Shown here: in pieces, positions 18,340 through 26,741 of the stretch
How the letters are laid out: each line of letters opens with the position of its first letter
Numbering within the stretch: the stretch's first letter is position 1
Assembly: GCF_018623055.1 (NCBI RefSeq)
Contig: NZ_CP076019.1
Span: 62,001-126,000 of the forward strand
DNA from: Halorubrum sp. 2020YC2
Lineage (GTDB): Archaea > Halobacteriota > Halobacteria > Halobacteriales > Haloferacaceae
Reading direction: 5' to 3'
Length of the DNA: 64,000 nucleotides
The notes under the pieces: model-generated
What the model was told of the DNA's origin: nothing
Seen by the model: only the letters and a program-made list of their open reading frames with translations
Databases searched by the model: none
Position numbers and translations under genes: made by a program

Positions 18340-18652
18340 GCGGTGGCGCGTGCCTGCGAGCGGTCGCCGGAGGCGGTCGCGAGTCAGCACGCGCGAGGGA
18401 CGCCGCGAACGCCCGCAGGGCGTGAGCGGCGAGGCTGGGGAGGTGTGAGGTGCTGGGCGGGGCGGGACTCGAAGGGGCAGCCGGGAGGACGAAGCACGAC
18501 GACGTAAGCACCACAAGGAGCGAACGGAGTGAGCGACTGAGGAGCGCAGCGAGTCGCGCGAGTCCTCCCGGCTGGGGCTTCGGCGGTCGTGTTCAGGTCG
18601 GTGATCGCGTATCGCCTCGCGACCGGGGCTTCGGCGGTGTTCGCCGCGGATC
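18340..18652 (-). repeat. Structured intergenic repeat, copy 2, with a duplicated 5' terminus
   Basis: Reverse orientation relative to copy 1. Perfect arms CAGCCGGGAGGAC (18478-18490) and GTCCTCCCGGCTG (18562-18574) enclose a variable loop with GTGCTTACGTCGTC-type sequence; the constant box appears as GGGACTCGAAGGGGCAG just left of the arm. The terminal motif GGGGCTTCGGCGGT occurs twice (18574 and 18625), the outer one preceded by a decayed right-arm-like sequence, so a second, truncated copy seems to be nested here. The rest of the gene-free stretch to 18777 holds three TTATAA-type motifs (18664, 18718, 18755) and nothing else I recognise. Confidence 0.75.
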
Positions 18653-18777
18653 CGCAGCCACTCAGTTATAAGCGATCGGCCACCGGAGCGGCGACCGCCC
18701 CCGCCGCTCGATTCTATTTATAATCCCCACCGAACACCCGGCTGTTCATTTATAAGCAACCCGCTCAGAACGACCTT

Positions 18778-19446
18778 TTACTGGAATCGGACGCCGAGGT
18801 CGTGGAGGCCGTCGTTGTTCGAGGCGACGTTGATTAAAAGCGGCGTCAGCCCCTCGATTTCGGGTGCGTTGGCGATCCCGCCGGCGTCGAGCGCGCGCAG
18901 GCCCTCGATCCCCTCGGCGACGTCCGCCACGGTCTCTTTCGCGTCCTCGTCGTCGCCGATCACGAGCGTGTCGACCCCGAGGTCGGCGTCGAGGTTCGCG
19001 AGGCGCGCGGCCGCGAGGTTGTGGAACGCGCCGACGACGGCGACGCCCTCGGGCGCCGCGCCGGCGACGATCTCCGTCACGGAGCCGGCGCCCGGCTTGT
19101 GGTAATGGAACCCCTCGTCGTCGCGTTTCATCCCGGTGGCGGGCGAGACCAGCACGTCACCCGCCTCCAGCGACTCGGCCACCGCCTCCACGGTGTCGCC
19201 GACGTGGTACGGCGGGACCGCGAGGACGACGATCCGGGCGTCGGCCGCGACCGCGGCGTTCTCGCCGCCGGTCACCGCGGCGTCGAGGCCGCGGCTCTCC
19301 AGTTCGGCGGTGTACTCCTCGGCCCTGTTCGCCGCCTTCTCGGCCTCTCGCGAGCCGACCGCGACCCGGTGGGACGTGTCGGCCGCAAGCCGGAGCGCGA
19401 GTCCCTCACCGATGTCGCCGGTGCCGCCTAGGATGGCGATTTTCAT
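18778..19446 (-). CDS. npdG: F420H2:NADP oxidoreductase
   Basis: 222 residues, ATG start. KIAILGGTGDIGEGLALRLA is the NADP-binding Rossmann loop specific to this family (GGTG instead of GAG). VAVGSREAEKA supplies the 2'-phosphate contacts, and VLAVPPYHVGDTVEAV, VSPATGMKRD and VVGAFHNLAAARLANLD are conserved in archaeal Fno/NpdG. It transfers hydride between coenzyme F420 and NADP+. The C-terminus (LTPLLINVASNNDGLHDLGVRF) is the usual family end, so the gene is complete. Upstream, on the other strand, is a MazG gene. Confidence 0.95.
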   Translation of the reverse strand: MKIAILGGTGDIGEGLALRLAADTSHRVAVGSREAEKAANRAEEYTAELESRGLDAAVTGGENAAVAADARIVVLAVPPYHVGDTVEAVAESLEAGDVLVSPATGMKRDDEGFHYHKPGAGSVTEIVAGAAPEGVAVVGAFHNLAAARLANLDADLGVDTLVIGDDEDAKETVADVAEGIEGLRALDAGGIANAPEIEGLTPLLINVASNNDGLHDLGVRFQ

Positions 19447-19571
19447 ACGGTCTGTGGGGTCGCTCGCGTATTAGGGGTTGCGTGACCGGCCGTCCTCGCC
19501 ACGGTCGGAACCGACGGGCTCGCCGCGGTCGGAGCGGGGGATTCTTGTCCGAACGCCCGGTGGCGACGCAC

Positions 19572-19877
19572 ATGGACGAGCAGGACCGCGTCGCCGCGTT
19601 CGTCGACGAGTACGGACTGGAGACCGACCTCGCGTACCACGCCCTCGACTTAGAGAGCGAGGTCGGCGAGATCGCGAAGGAGGTGACGACCTCGACCGAC
19701 TACGGGCGCAACCCGAACGCCGCGTCGATCGCGACCGACGAGGTCGGGGACGCGCTGTTCGCGCTGCTCGCGCTCGCTGAAGCGGCCGGCGTCGACGCCG
19801 ACGCGGCGCTCGACGAGGCGCTGGCGAAGTACGAGGCGCGGATCGATTCGTCCGGCGACCCCGGCTCCGGCGAGTAG
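19572..19877 (+). CDS. MazG-like nucleotide pyrophosphohydrolase
   Basis: 101 residues. The start is taken at MDEQDRVAAFVDEYGLE; the longer open frame upstream is antisense to npdG. All-alpha NTP-pyrophosphatase fold: DLESEVGEIAKEV (metal-binding ExxE) and TDEVGDALFALLALAEAAG (ExxD) supply the four acidic magnesium ligands. Such small MazG proteins hydrolyse non-canonical nucleoside triphosphates to monophosphates. Divergent from npdG. The last coding bases belong to a 19-nt direct repeat that recurs 72 nt downstream. Confidence 0.88.
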   Translation: MDEQDRVAAFVDEYGLETDLAYHALDLESEVGEIAKEVTTSTDYGRNPNAASIATDEVGDALFALLALAEAAGVDADAALDEALAKYEARIDSSGDPGSGE

Positions 19878-19942
19878 CGACCCGCCCCGATCGGCGGACC
19901 GGTTCCGACCGGCAGCGACCCGACCGGCGACCCCGGCTCCGG
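19852..19942. repeat. 19-nt direct repeat pair at the mazG 3' end
   Basis: CCGGCGACCCCGGCTCCGG occurs at 19852-19870, inside the last codons of mazG, and again at 19924-19942, downstream of the stop. The intervening bases contain further related GACCGGCAGCGAC pieces. It looks like a decayed duplication of the gene end. Confidence 0.75.
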
Positions 19943-19998
19943 CCGGCAGCGACGCCCCGGGAGCGTCGGTTCAAGTGCCTCGACCGCCTACACACCGC

Positions 19999-20169
19999 AT
20001 GACCGACGCCCCGTCGCTCGCGCTCCGCTACGTCGCCTGCGACGCCTGCGAGACGGTGTTCGCGCTGCCGGACGACCCCGACGAGCCGCCCGCCTGCGGT
20101 CGGTGCGGCGCCCGGGCCCTCCGCGAACTGCGGGACGTTCGCGGGCCGGACGCGTACTTCGCGCCCTGA
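19999..20169 (+). CDS. Small zinc-ribbon protein (56 aa)
   Basis: Starts at the ATG at 19999 (MTDAPSLALRYVACDACETVF). The pairs CDAC (near residue 16) and CGRCG (near 36) make one four-cysteine zinc ribbon with a short acidic linker (LPDDPDEPPA). Tiny rubredoxin-like or zinc-ribbon proteins are frequent in haloarchaea and are mostly of unknown role; they can act as protein-interaction or nucleic-acid modules. It follows mazG by 121 nt in the same direction and may share its transcript. Confidence 0.75.
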   Translation: MTDAPSLALRYVACDACETVFALPDDPDEPPACGRCGARALRELRDVRGPDAYFAP

Positions 20170-20224
20170 GTTCGGCGCGCGCCGCGGATCCCGGGAGGCT
20201 CGCGTCGCGGTCGCCGCCGCCGCC

Positions 20225-21961
20225 TCACCGCAGATCGTCGATCTCCAACTCACCGGCCGCGACCGCGCGGAGCTCCTCCTCGGAGAGGCGATCGATCACG
20301 AACTGCGGTAGGCCCTCCGGCAGCCCCGCCGGAACCGACCGGCCGTCCGCCGCCTCCTCCGCCCGCGTTCCGCCGTCCGTTAGAGACGCCCCGTCGGGAC
20401 CGCCGACGCCGCCGCCGGCCCCGTCGTCCACGGCCAACCGGCGCACGGTGCGTTCCAGCTCCTCGACCGCCGCCGACTGGCGCTCGCTTTCGGTCGCTAA
20501 CTCCTGCATCTCGTCGCTGATGCGGTTCGACCGCTCGACCACCCCGTCTATCGTCGCGGCGATCTCCTCGGCGGCGGCGGCCTGCTCGTCGGTCACGTCG
20601 GAGACCTCGTCGATCCCGTCCGCCGTCTCCGTCACCGCCTCGGCGATGGCCGCGAGGCTCTCCGTCGCGTCGTCGACGCGCTCGCTCCCCTCGTCGACCC
20701 GCACCGTCGTCTCAGAGAGGCTCTCGACGGTGTCTTCGGTGTCGGTACGGATCCCGTCGACCATCGACTCGATGTCGGCCGCGTGCCCCTGTGACTCCTC
20801 CGCGAGCGACTTGATCTCGTCCGCGACGACGCCGAACCCGGCGCCGGCCTCGCCGGCCCGCGCCGCCTCGATCGAGGCGTTCAGGGCGAGCAGGTTCGTC
20901 TGGTCGGCGATCCCGTTGATCGCGTCGACGAACTCGTCGATCTCCTCGACGCGCTCTTGGAGCGCCTCGACGTCGTCCGCCACCTCGTCGACGGCCTCCC
21001 CGATGTCGTCCATCGCCGCTGCGGCGTCGTCGGCCGCGGCCCGCCCGTCCGTCGCGAGCGTCTCCGCTCGGCCGCTCGTGCGCTCGACCTCGTCGGCGGT
21101 CGAGGCCACCTCCTCGACCGTCGCGGAGAGGTTCGCGACCTCCGAAGAGATCTCCGCGACCCGCTGTGACTGGTCCTCCGACGCCTCGCCGACCGCGGCG
21201 GCGCTGTCCGCGACGTCTCCCGCCGACTCGCGGAGGTCGCTGATCGGTTCCTTGACCTCGTCTTCCACCTCGGCCATCAGCCGCTCGTTCTCCTCGACCG
21301 CCTCCGTGAGCTTCTGGCTGTACGAGTGGATGTACGTGTCCGTGACGACCTGCATGTCGAGGTTGACGATCCGGAGGACGGACAGCAGGTCCTCGATCGC
21401 GTCGTCGACCTCCTCCTCGACCGCCGTCGCGGTCGCCTCGTCGACGCCCTCGCCGGCGGCGTCGGGAGCGAGGCGCTCGGTGAGCGAGTCGACGAGGCGG
21501 TCACCGACGAGCGGGAGGATGAGGTCGTAGTACACGCCGTACTGCCCGAGGTAGTGTTTCATCGGCATCTCCAGCATGTCGTGGATCTTGCCGATCCGCG
21601 CCCGGTCCTCGAAGTACTCCTCGCCGTACTCGCCCTCCGCGAGCGTCACGAGGTACGCCGACTGCGTCCGCTTGAGCTGTTCGAGCCCCTTCTCCGACCG
21701 GCCGATCACGTCGACGGTCTGCTCGCGCCCGGTGAGGTTCTCGTAGAAGTCATCGGCGATCTGCTCCGCGTTCTCCGCGAACGCGTCCTCGTACCGGCTC
21801 AGCCGCCGCTCGTCCTCCTCGTCGAACCCGACGAACTCCTTCCGCCACGCGATCTCGTCGGCGTCTAACCCGATCTCGTCGACCAGCTCGGACACGTCGA
21901 GTCCGTCGTTCATGCCGCCCTGACCGAAGTCCTTCCGACCGTACTCGCCGGATGTAGCCAT
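20225..21961 (-). CDS. hemAT: HemAT-type heme-based aerotaxis transducer (globin-coupled MCP)
   Basis: 578 residues, soluble, no membrane helix. Residues ~20-190 form a protoglobin-like sensor domain: WRKEFVGFDEEDERRL, FYENLTGREQT and GKIHDMLEMPMKHYLGQYGV, where His127 is the likely proximal heme ligand. From ~residue 230 an MCP coiled coil follows with hairpin tip DQTNLLALNASIEAARAGE. Family function: binds O2 and signals to CheA, causing aerotaxis. The first ATG is chosen because a TATA box lies 25 nt upstream. The N-terminal 16 residues (to the internal Met17) are not conserved as far as I can judge. Confidence 0.92.
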   Translation of the reverse strand: MATSGEYGRKDFGQGGMNDGLDVSELVDEIGLDADEIAWRKEFVGFDEEDERRLSRYEDAFAENAEQIADDFYENLTGREQTVDVIGRSEKGLEQLKRTQSAYLVTLAEGEYGEEYFEDRARIGKIHDMLEMPMKHYLGQYGVYYDLILPLVGDRLVDSLTERLAPDAAGEGVDEATATAVEEEVDDAIEDLLSVLRIVNLDMQVVTDTYIHSYSQKLTEAVEENERLMAEVEDEVKEPISDLRESAGDVADSAAAVGEASEDQSQRVAEISSEVANLSATVEEVASTADEVERTSGRAETLATDGRAAADDAAAAMDDIGEAVDEVADDVEALQERVEEIDEFVDAINGIADQTNLLALNASIEAARAGEAGAGFGVVADEIKSLAEESQGHAADIESMVDGIRTDTEDTVESLSETTVRVDEGSERVDDATESLAAIAEAVTETADGIDEVSDVTDEQAAAAEEIAATIDGVVERSNRISDEMQELATESERQSAAVEELERTVRRLAVDDGAGGGVGGPDGASLTDGGTRAEEAADGRSVPAGLPEGLPQFVIDRLSEEELRAVAAGELEIDDLR

Positions 21962-21982
21962 GCTGAGGGTTCTCCGCTTGGG

Positions 21983-21990
21983 TTATATAA
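21983..21990 (-). promoter_or_regulatory. TATA box of leaderless hemAT promoter
   Basis: On the minus strand TTATATAA is centred about 25-26 nt before the hemAT ATG at 21961, consistent with a transcript starting at or near the start codon. Confidence 0.65.
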
Positions 21991-22103
21991 GCTACCACAC
22001 CCGGATCTCACGAGTGATACCGAACCGCGCGTCGGCGGGCGGGAAGCGGTCGTCGACCCGCGGCGTCGGCTCGGGGTCGCGACCGCGCGCGGCGACGCCC
22101 GGC

Positions 22104-24209
22104 TCAGTCGGCCCCGGCCGCCTCGCTCTCCGCGGCCGCCTCCCCGCCGTCGTCGACCGGCTCGACGGCGACCGCCGAGTGCTTGAACTCCGGGATCTTC
22201 GCCTCGGGGTCGAGCGCGTCGCCGGTCAGGGCGTTCGCGAGCGGCTCCGCGTAGTGGAACGTACAGAACGCGACGCCCTCGCGGACCGCGGGGGTGACGT
22301 CGGCCGCGACCGCGACGCTCCCGCGCTCGTTCGAGACGGTCACGCGGTCGCCGTCCTCGATCCCGCGCTCGGCGGCGTCGCTCGGGTGGATCTGGAGGAC
22401 GTCCTCGCCCCGCATCGCGGTGAGCCGGTCCGAGCGCCGGCTGAGCGCACCGCTGTTGAACTGCTGGAGCACGCGGCCGGTCGTGAGCGTCAGTTCGTCC
22501 GCGTCGAGTTCGTCGACGGGCGGGACCGCGTCGACGACCGCGAGGGGCGCGGTGCGCTCGCCGGTCGCGAACCGCTCCGCGTGTAACACGTCGGTCCCGG
22601 TCCCGTCGGCCGCCGAGAACGGCCACCGCTGGTAGCCGTCGCCGATCCCCTCGTAGCTCATCCCCTCGTAGATCGGCGCGACGCGGGTCAGTTCGTCGAA
22701 CGCGTCCTCCGGGCCGTCGTAGTCGAACGCCTCGGGGCGGTCGGTCAGCCGCCGGCCGAGTTCGGTCAGGATCCCGAAGTCGCGCCGGGCGTTCCCCGGG
22801 AGGTCGGCGTTCGGCCGCATCCGCATCACGCGCCGGTCGGTGTTCGTCACCGTGCCGGACTTCTCGGCCCACGCGCTCCCGGGGAGCACCACGTCGGCGT
22901 GCTCCGCCGTCCGCGTCTCGAAGAGGTCGATGACGACACAGAAGTCGAGGTCGTCGAACGCCGACCCGACCGCGGTCGCGTTCGGCTCGGTCACCGCCGG
23001 GTTCTCCCCGAAGACGACCGCGGCCCGCACGTCGTCCCCGAAGCGGTGCGTCGCTTCGACCTCGGTGAGCCCCGGCTCGGCCGGCGGCTCGACGCCCCAC
23101 TCCGCGGCGACGCGCTCGCGGGCGTCCGGGTCCGTCACCGGCTCGTAGCCGGGGAGCACGCTCGGGAGCCCGCCCACGTCGCTCGCGCCCTGAACGTTGT
23201 TCTGCCCGCGCAGCGGGTTCACGCCGGTCCCGGGGCGGCCGACGTTGCCGGTCAGGAGCGCGAGGTTGAGCAGGGCGTGGACGTTGTCGGTGCCGCAGCG
23301 GTGCTGGCTCGTCCCCATCCCGGTCACGATCGCGGCGCGGTCGGCCTCGCCGTACGCCCGCGCCGCCTCCCGGAGGGCCTCGGGGTCGACGCCGGCGGCC
23401 TCGGCGTTCGCCGCGACGTCGACGCCGGCGAGGTGCTCGCGCAGGCGGTCGAAGCCGGTCGTCCGCTCCGCGAGGAACGCCTCGTCGACGAGGTCCTCCT
23501 CGACGAGGACCGCGGCGACCGCGTTCAGCAGTTCGATGTCGGTGCCGGGCCGCAGCGGGAGGTGGACGTCCGCCGCCTCCGTCGTGTCGTTCGCGCGCGG
23601 GTCGACGTGGACCAGCGTCGCGCCGTCGCGGACCGCCGGGAGGACGTACGACCGGAACGCCACGGGGTGTTGCTCGGCGGGGTTCGCCCCGTTGACGAAG
23701 ATGCAGTCGGCCTCCCCGAGGTCGTCCAAGGTGTTCGTCATCGCGCCCGCGCCGAGGCGCTCGCTCATCGCGGCGACCGTCGAGGCGTGACAGAGGCGCG
23801 CGCAGTTGTCAACGTTGTTCGTCCCGAGGACCCGCGCGAGCTTCTGGAGGACGTAGTTCTCCTCGTTCGTACAGTTCGAGGAGGCGAAGAACTGGACCGC
23901 GTCCGGGCCGTGCTCCTCGACCACGTCCCCGATCCCGCTCGCGACGCGGTCGAGCGCCTCCTCCCACGGCGCCGTGACGAAATCGCCGTTGTGCCGGACG
24001 AGCGGCTCCGTCAGGCGGTCGTCGTGGTCGACGACGTCGAACGCGGCCGCCCCCTTCGGGCAGATCTCCCCGCGGTCGTTCACCGGTCCCTCGACCCCCG
24101 TCGCGCTGCCGCGGCCGGCGTACTCGATCTGACAGCCGACGCCGCAGAACGGACAGACGGTGGGGTTCGACTCGAAGCTCCGCTCGGGCGTCTCGGTCGG
24201 GTCGGGCAT
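22104..24209 (-). CDS. Formate dehydrogenase alpha subunit-like molybdopterin oxidoreductase
   Basis: 701 residues from the ATG at 24209; a GTG at 24248 would add 13 residues but lies at or upstream of the transcription start expected from the TTAAAAC box at ~24265. The N-terminus has CPFCGVGCQIEY and GEICPKG, the four cysteines of a [4Fe-4S] cluster. CARLCHASTVAAM places a cysteine where FdhF has selenocysteine, so Mo/W is probably Cys-ligated. The C-terminal cap domain has LTTGRVLQQFNSGALSRRS. Likely formate oxidation or a related reaction in the cytoplasm (no Tat signal). No beta, gamma or FdhD partners are adjacent. Confidence 0.88.
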   Translation of the reverse strand: MPDPTETPERSFESNPTVCPFCGVGCQIEYAGRGSATGVEGPVNDRGEICPKGAAAFDVVDHDDRLTEPLVRHNGDFVTAPWEEALDRVASGIGDVVEEHGPDAVQFFASSNCTNEENYVLQKLARVLGTNNVDNCARLCHASTVAAMSERLGAGAMTNTLDDLGEADCIFVNGANPAEQHPVAFRSYVLPAVRDGATLVHVDPRANDTTEAADVHLPLRPGTDIELLNAVAAVLVEEDLVDEAFLAERTTGFDRLREHLAGVDVAANAEAAGVDPEALREAARAYGEADRAAIVTGMGTSQHRCGTDNVHALLNLALLTGNVGRPGTGVNPLRGQNNVQGASDVGGLPSVLPGYEPVTDPDARERVAAEWGVEPPAEPGLTEVEATHRFGDDVRAAVVFGENPAVTEPNATAVGSAFDDLDFCVVIDLFETRTAEHADVVLPGSAWAEKSGTVTNTDRRVMRMRPNADLPGNARRDFGILTELGRRLTDRPEAFDYDGPEDAFDELTRVAPIYEGMSYEGIGDGYQRWPFSAADGTGTDVLHAERFATGERTAPLAVVDAVPPVDELDADELTLTTGRVLQQFNSGALSRRSDRLTAMRGEDVLQIHPSDAAERGIEDGDRVTVSNERGSVAVAADVTPAVREGVAFCTFHYAEPLANALTGDALDPEAKIPEFKHSAVAVEPVDDGGEAAAESEAAGAD

Positions 24210-24330
24210 CGCGTCGACGTAGGGGTTCCACGACCGTCCGGATGCCACCGGAACTGCGTGGTGTTTTAAGTCGGAGCCGGGCTCTCGGCCCGGAACCGCG
24301 ACCGCGGGACGCGTCGGTCGCCGGCGACTG

Positions 24331-25314
24331 TCACCCGCTCACGGCGTCGCCCGCGACCGGCGCGAGGGCGCTGCCGAGAGACAGGACCCCCGCGGTCACG
24401 AGGCAGGCGGCGAACGCGATGGTGCCGAGCTTCCCGCCGAAGCCGACGAAGTACGGCGTCGCGCCGACGAAGACGACCCCCGCGGTCCCGCCGGCCAGCA
24501 GCATCGCGCCGGGACCGGGGATCCGCTCCGGCGTCGCCATCCCGGCGAACGACGCGCAGAAGGCGACCGCCGCGACCGCGTCGCCGGCGGCGAAGAGCGG
24601 CGGGCAGACGACCCCGGCGACCAGCCCGACGACCGCGGAGCCGACGACCGGACCGTGGCCGAGCCGGACGGAGAGGAAGACGGTGACGAGCGCGGCGAGC
24701 GCGGCCGCGGCGACCAGCCCAGCCGCGACGGTCGGCTCCGGGACCGACCCCGTCCCCGGTGCCAGCCCGCCGAACGCGGCCACCGAGAGGCAGCCGACGA
24801 ACGCCGTCGTGCCGAGCTTCCCGCCGAACCCGTTGAACGCGCGCTTGGCGAGCACGAAGACGCCCCCGGCGACGAGGCCCGCGGCGACCACCGCCCCGAG
24901 GTCGGCGCCGGCCGCGGGGGTCGCCATCCCGACGAACGAGCCGCAGTAGGCCGGGGCGCCGTACGTCTCCGTCAGGAGGTACGCGCACAGTCCGACGAGC
25001 GCGGACGCCACGACCGGCCCGACGCCGACCCGGACGGAGAGGAGGAAGGTGAGCGGCGCGCCGACGGCGACGGCGGCGGCGTTGCCGAGGTCGGTCCGCG
25101 TGACGCGGAAGCCGTCGGTCCGTAGCGCGTCTCGGGTCTCCGTCGCGGCGGTGTAGCCGAGCCCCACCGCGGCGACGGCGAGGGCGACCGCGCCGGTCAG
25201 CGGGTCCGGGCCGCCGCCGACCCCGAACGCGAGGCCGACGGCCGCCGCGACGCTCATTCCGGCCCCGGCACCGGCCAGGGCGAACGCTCCGAGGGCGTGG
25301 ATCGCTCGGTTCAC
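24331..25314 (-). CDS. Multi-spanning membrane protein with internal duplication, unknown function
   Basis: 327 residues, GTG start. About nine hydrophobic segments with little charge. Two halves repeat the same motif order: YCGSFVGMATP ... FNGFGGKLGTTAFVGCL (residues ~120-195) and FCASFAGMATP ... FVGFGGKLGTIAFAACL (~235-310). Such C-x-SF-x-GMAT plus GFGGKLGT pairs suggest two inverted or parallel repeats forming one pore or substrate site, as in many transporters, but I cannot name the family. It is divergent from the Bat-type regulator at 25444, with 129 nt between. Confidence 0.82.
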   Translation of the reverse strand: MNRAIHALGAFALAGAGAGMSVAAAVGLAFGVGGGPDPLTGAVALAVAAVGLGYTAATETRDALRTDGFRVTRTDLGNAAAVAVGAPLTFLLSVRVGVGPVVASALVGLCAYLLTETYGAPAYCGSFVGMATPAAGADLGAVVAAGLVAGGVFVLAKRAFNGFGGKLGTTAFVGCLSVAAFGGLAPGTGSVPEPTVAAGLVAAAALAALVTVFLSVRLGHGPVVGSAVVGLVAGVVCPPLFAAGDAVAAVAFCASFAGMATPERIPGPGAMLLAGGTAGVVFVGATPYFVGFGGKLGTIAFAACLVTAGVLSLGSALAPVAGDAVSG

Positions 25315-25443
25315 GGCCGCGACTCGGGGCGGCTGCCCGATACAGTCAACCCCTCAGTATTGCGGGTGTTCTCGGTGGACTCGGCCGAGCGACCCGCTCG
25401 TCGGGGATCAGGACTTTGTACCCGTCGTCCCAACTCCGACTCG

Positions 25444-26139
25444 ATGGGAACGGAAGGAGAGTCGGCGGACGACCGCGCCGGAGCCGCGCCCGGCGGCGTC
25501 CGCGCCGGCGTCGCGATCCACGGGACGGGCAACTGCCCGGTCGTCGCGGCGTCGACCGCCCACGACGGGCCGATCACGGGGGTCAACTGGACGCACGCCG
25601 ACGGCACCCACACCGAGGAGTTCCGCGCCCGCGACGCGGACGCGGTCGAGGGGACCGAGGGGGTCCCCCCGGCCGAGTCGGTCGTCGACCTCGGCGGCGA
25701 GCGCGTGTACCGCTACGACCGCCCCGCCGACGGGGAGTGCGCCTGCCGGATCATCGAGGAGCTGGACTGTCCGATCGCGGACGCGCGCGCCGAGGACGGC
25801 GTCTTGCTATTGACGCTCCATCTCCCCGACCTCGAACGCCTCCGCGACGTCGTCTCGGCGCTCGACGGCGCCGTCGACCGCGTCGAGGTGCGCTACCTCG
25901 TCCAGGGCGCGGCGCGCGGCGACGCGGTCTCGGACCGGACCCTCGTCGACCGCGGCCGGCTTACCGACCGCCAGTGCGAGGTGCTCCGGACGGCATACCG
26001 TATGGGCTACTTCGAGCGCCCCCGCGACGCCAACGCGAGCGCGGTCGCGGACGCCCTCGACATCGCCCCCTCGACGTTCGCGGAACACCTCGCGGCGGCA
26101 CAGCGGAAGCTGTTAGAGGAGACGCTCGCCGGCGACTGA
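25444..26139 (+). CDS. Bat-type transcriptional regulator with C-terminal HTH_10 domain
   Basis: 231 residues from the ATG at 25444; the open frame extends to 25297 but that part overlaps the promoter region. The C-terminal ~55 residues (GRLTDRQCEVLRTAYRMGYF, then VADALDIAPSTFAEHL) are the helix-turn-helix of the bacterio-opsin activator family, common only in haloarchaea. The N-terminal part (VAIHGTGNCPVVAAS; ECACRIIEELDCPIAD) is a predicted ligand or GAF-like partner domain with several cysteines that could sense metal or redox. Its divergent neighbour, the membrane protein at 24331, is the obvious candidate target. Confidence 0.85.
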   Translation: MGTEGESADDRAGAAPGGVRAGVAIHGTGNCPVVAASTAHDGPITGVNWTHADGTHTEEFRARDADAVEGTEGVPPAESVVDLGGERVYRYDRPADGECACRIIEELDCPIADARAEDGVLLLTLHLPDLERLRDVVSALDGAVDRVEVRYLVQGAARGDAVSDRTLVDRGRLTDRQCEVLRTAYRMGYFERPRDANASAVADALDIAPSTFAEHLAAAQRKLLEETLAGD

Positions 26140-26205
26140 CGCCTCGGCCCGCTTCGGGCGGCGTACCCGGTCGCCGGGGGGAGTCGGCATGCCCGCCGAC
26201 GGCGT

Positions 26206-26691
26206 TCAGGCGGCGTGTTCGTCGATCGCGGACTCCAGCGTCGCGCGGTCCTGCGCGCCGACGAACCGCTCGACCGCCTCGCCGTCGGCGTACAACACGA
26301 GCGTCGGGATGCTGCGAGCGCCCAACTGCTGGGCGACCGCCCGGTTCGCGTCCACGTCGACCTTCGCGACCGCGGCGTCGGTCTCGGCCGCGAGCGCCTC
26401 CATCGTCGGCTCCATCATCTGACAGGGACCGCACCAGTCGGCGTAACAGTCGACGAGGACGACGTCGTGCTCGTCGACCGCACGCCGAAGCTCGTCCGGT
26501 CCGTTCACGTGGATCGGCTCGCCCGGAGTCGCCGCTCCGCCGTCGCCCGCGTCGGCTCCCGCGGCCTCGTCGAGCGCGTCCCCGTCTCCGAGCCGCGCTT
26601 CGAGCTCCCGGCGCTTCCGCTCGCGGATGCGCTCGCGCTCCGTCTCCGGCTCCTCGTCCGCCGATTCGCTCGCTTCTGCTGCGTCGCTCAT
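26206..26691 (-). CDS. trxA: Thioredoxin with acidic N-terminal extension
   Basis: 161 residues. Residues 1-60 are a charged, low-complexity, partly helical extension (ERERIRERKRRELEARL). Residues ~62-161 are a complete thioredoxin fold with active site ADWCGPCQMMEPT and the cis-proline loop RSIPTLVLYADG. Reduces protein disulfides in the cytoplasm. The ATG at 26691 is supported by a TATA-like GGTATATTG on the minus strand about 27 nt upstream, so it has its own leaderless promoter despite following the cobalamin operon. Confidence 0.93.
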   Translation of the reverse strand: MSDAAEASESADEEPETERERIRERKRRELEARLGDGDALDEAAGADAGDGGAATPGEPIHVNGPDELRRAVDEHDVVLVDCYADWCGPCQMMEPTMEALAAETDAAVAKVDVDANRAVAQQLGARSIPTLVLYADGEAVERFVGAQDRATLESAIDEHAA

Positions 26692-26741
26692 GCGAGAGTA
26701 TTGGGGCTGTCGAACAATATACCTTCCGCCCCGGACCGCGG

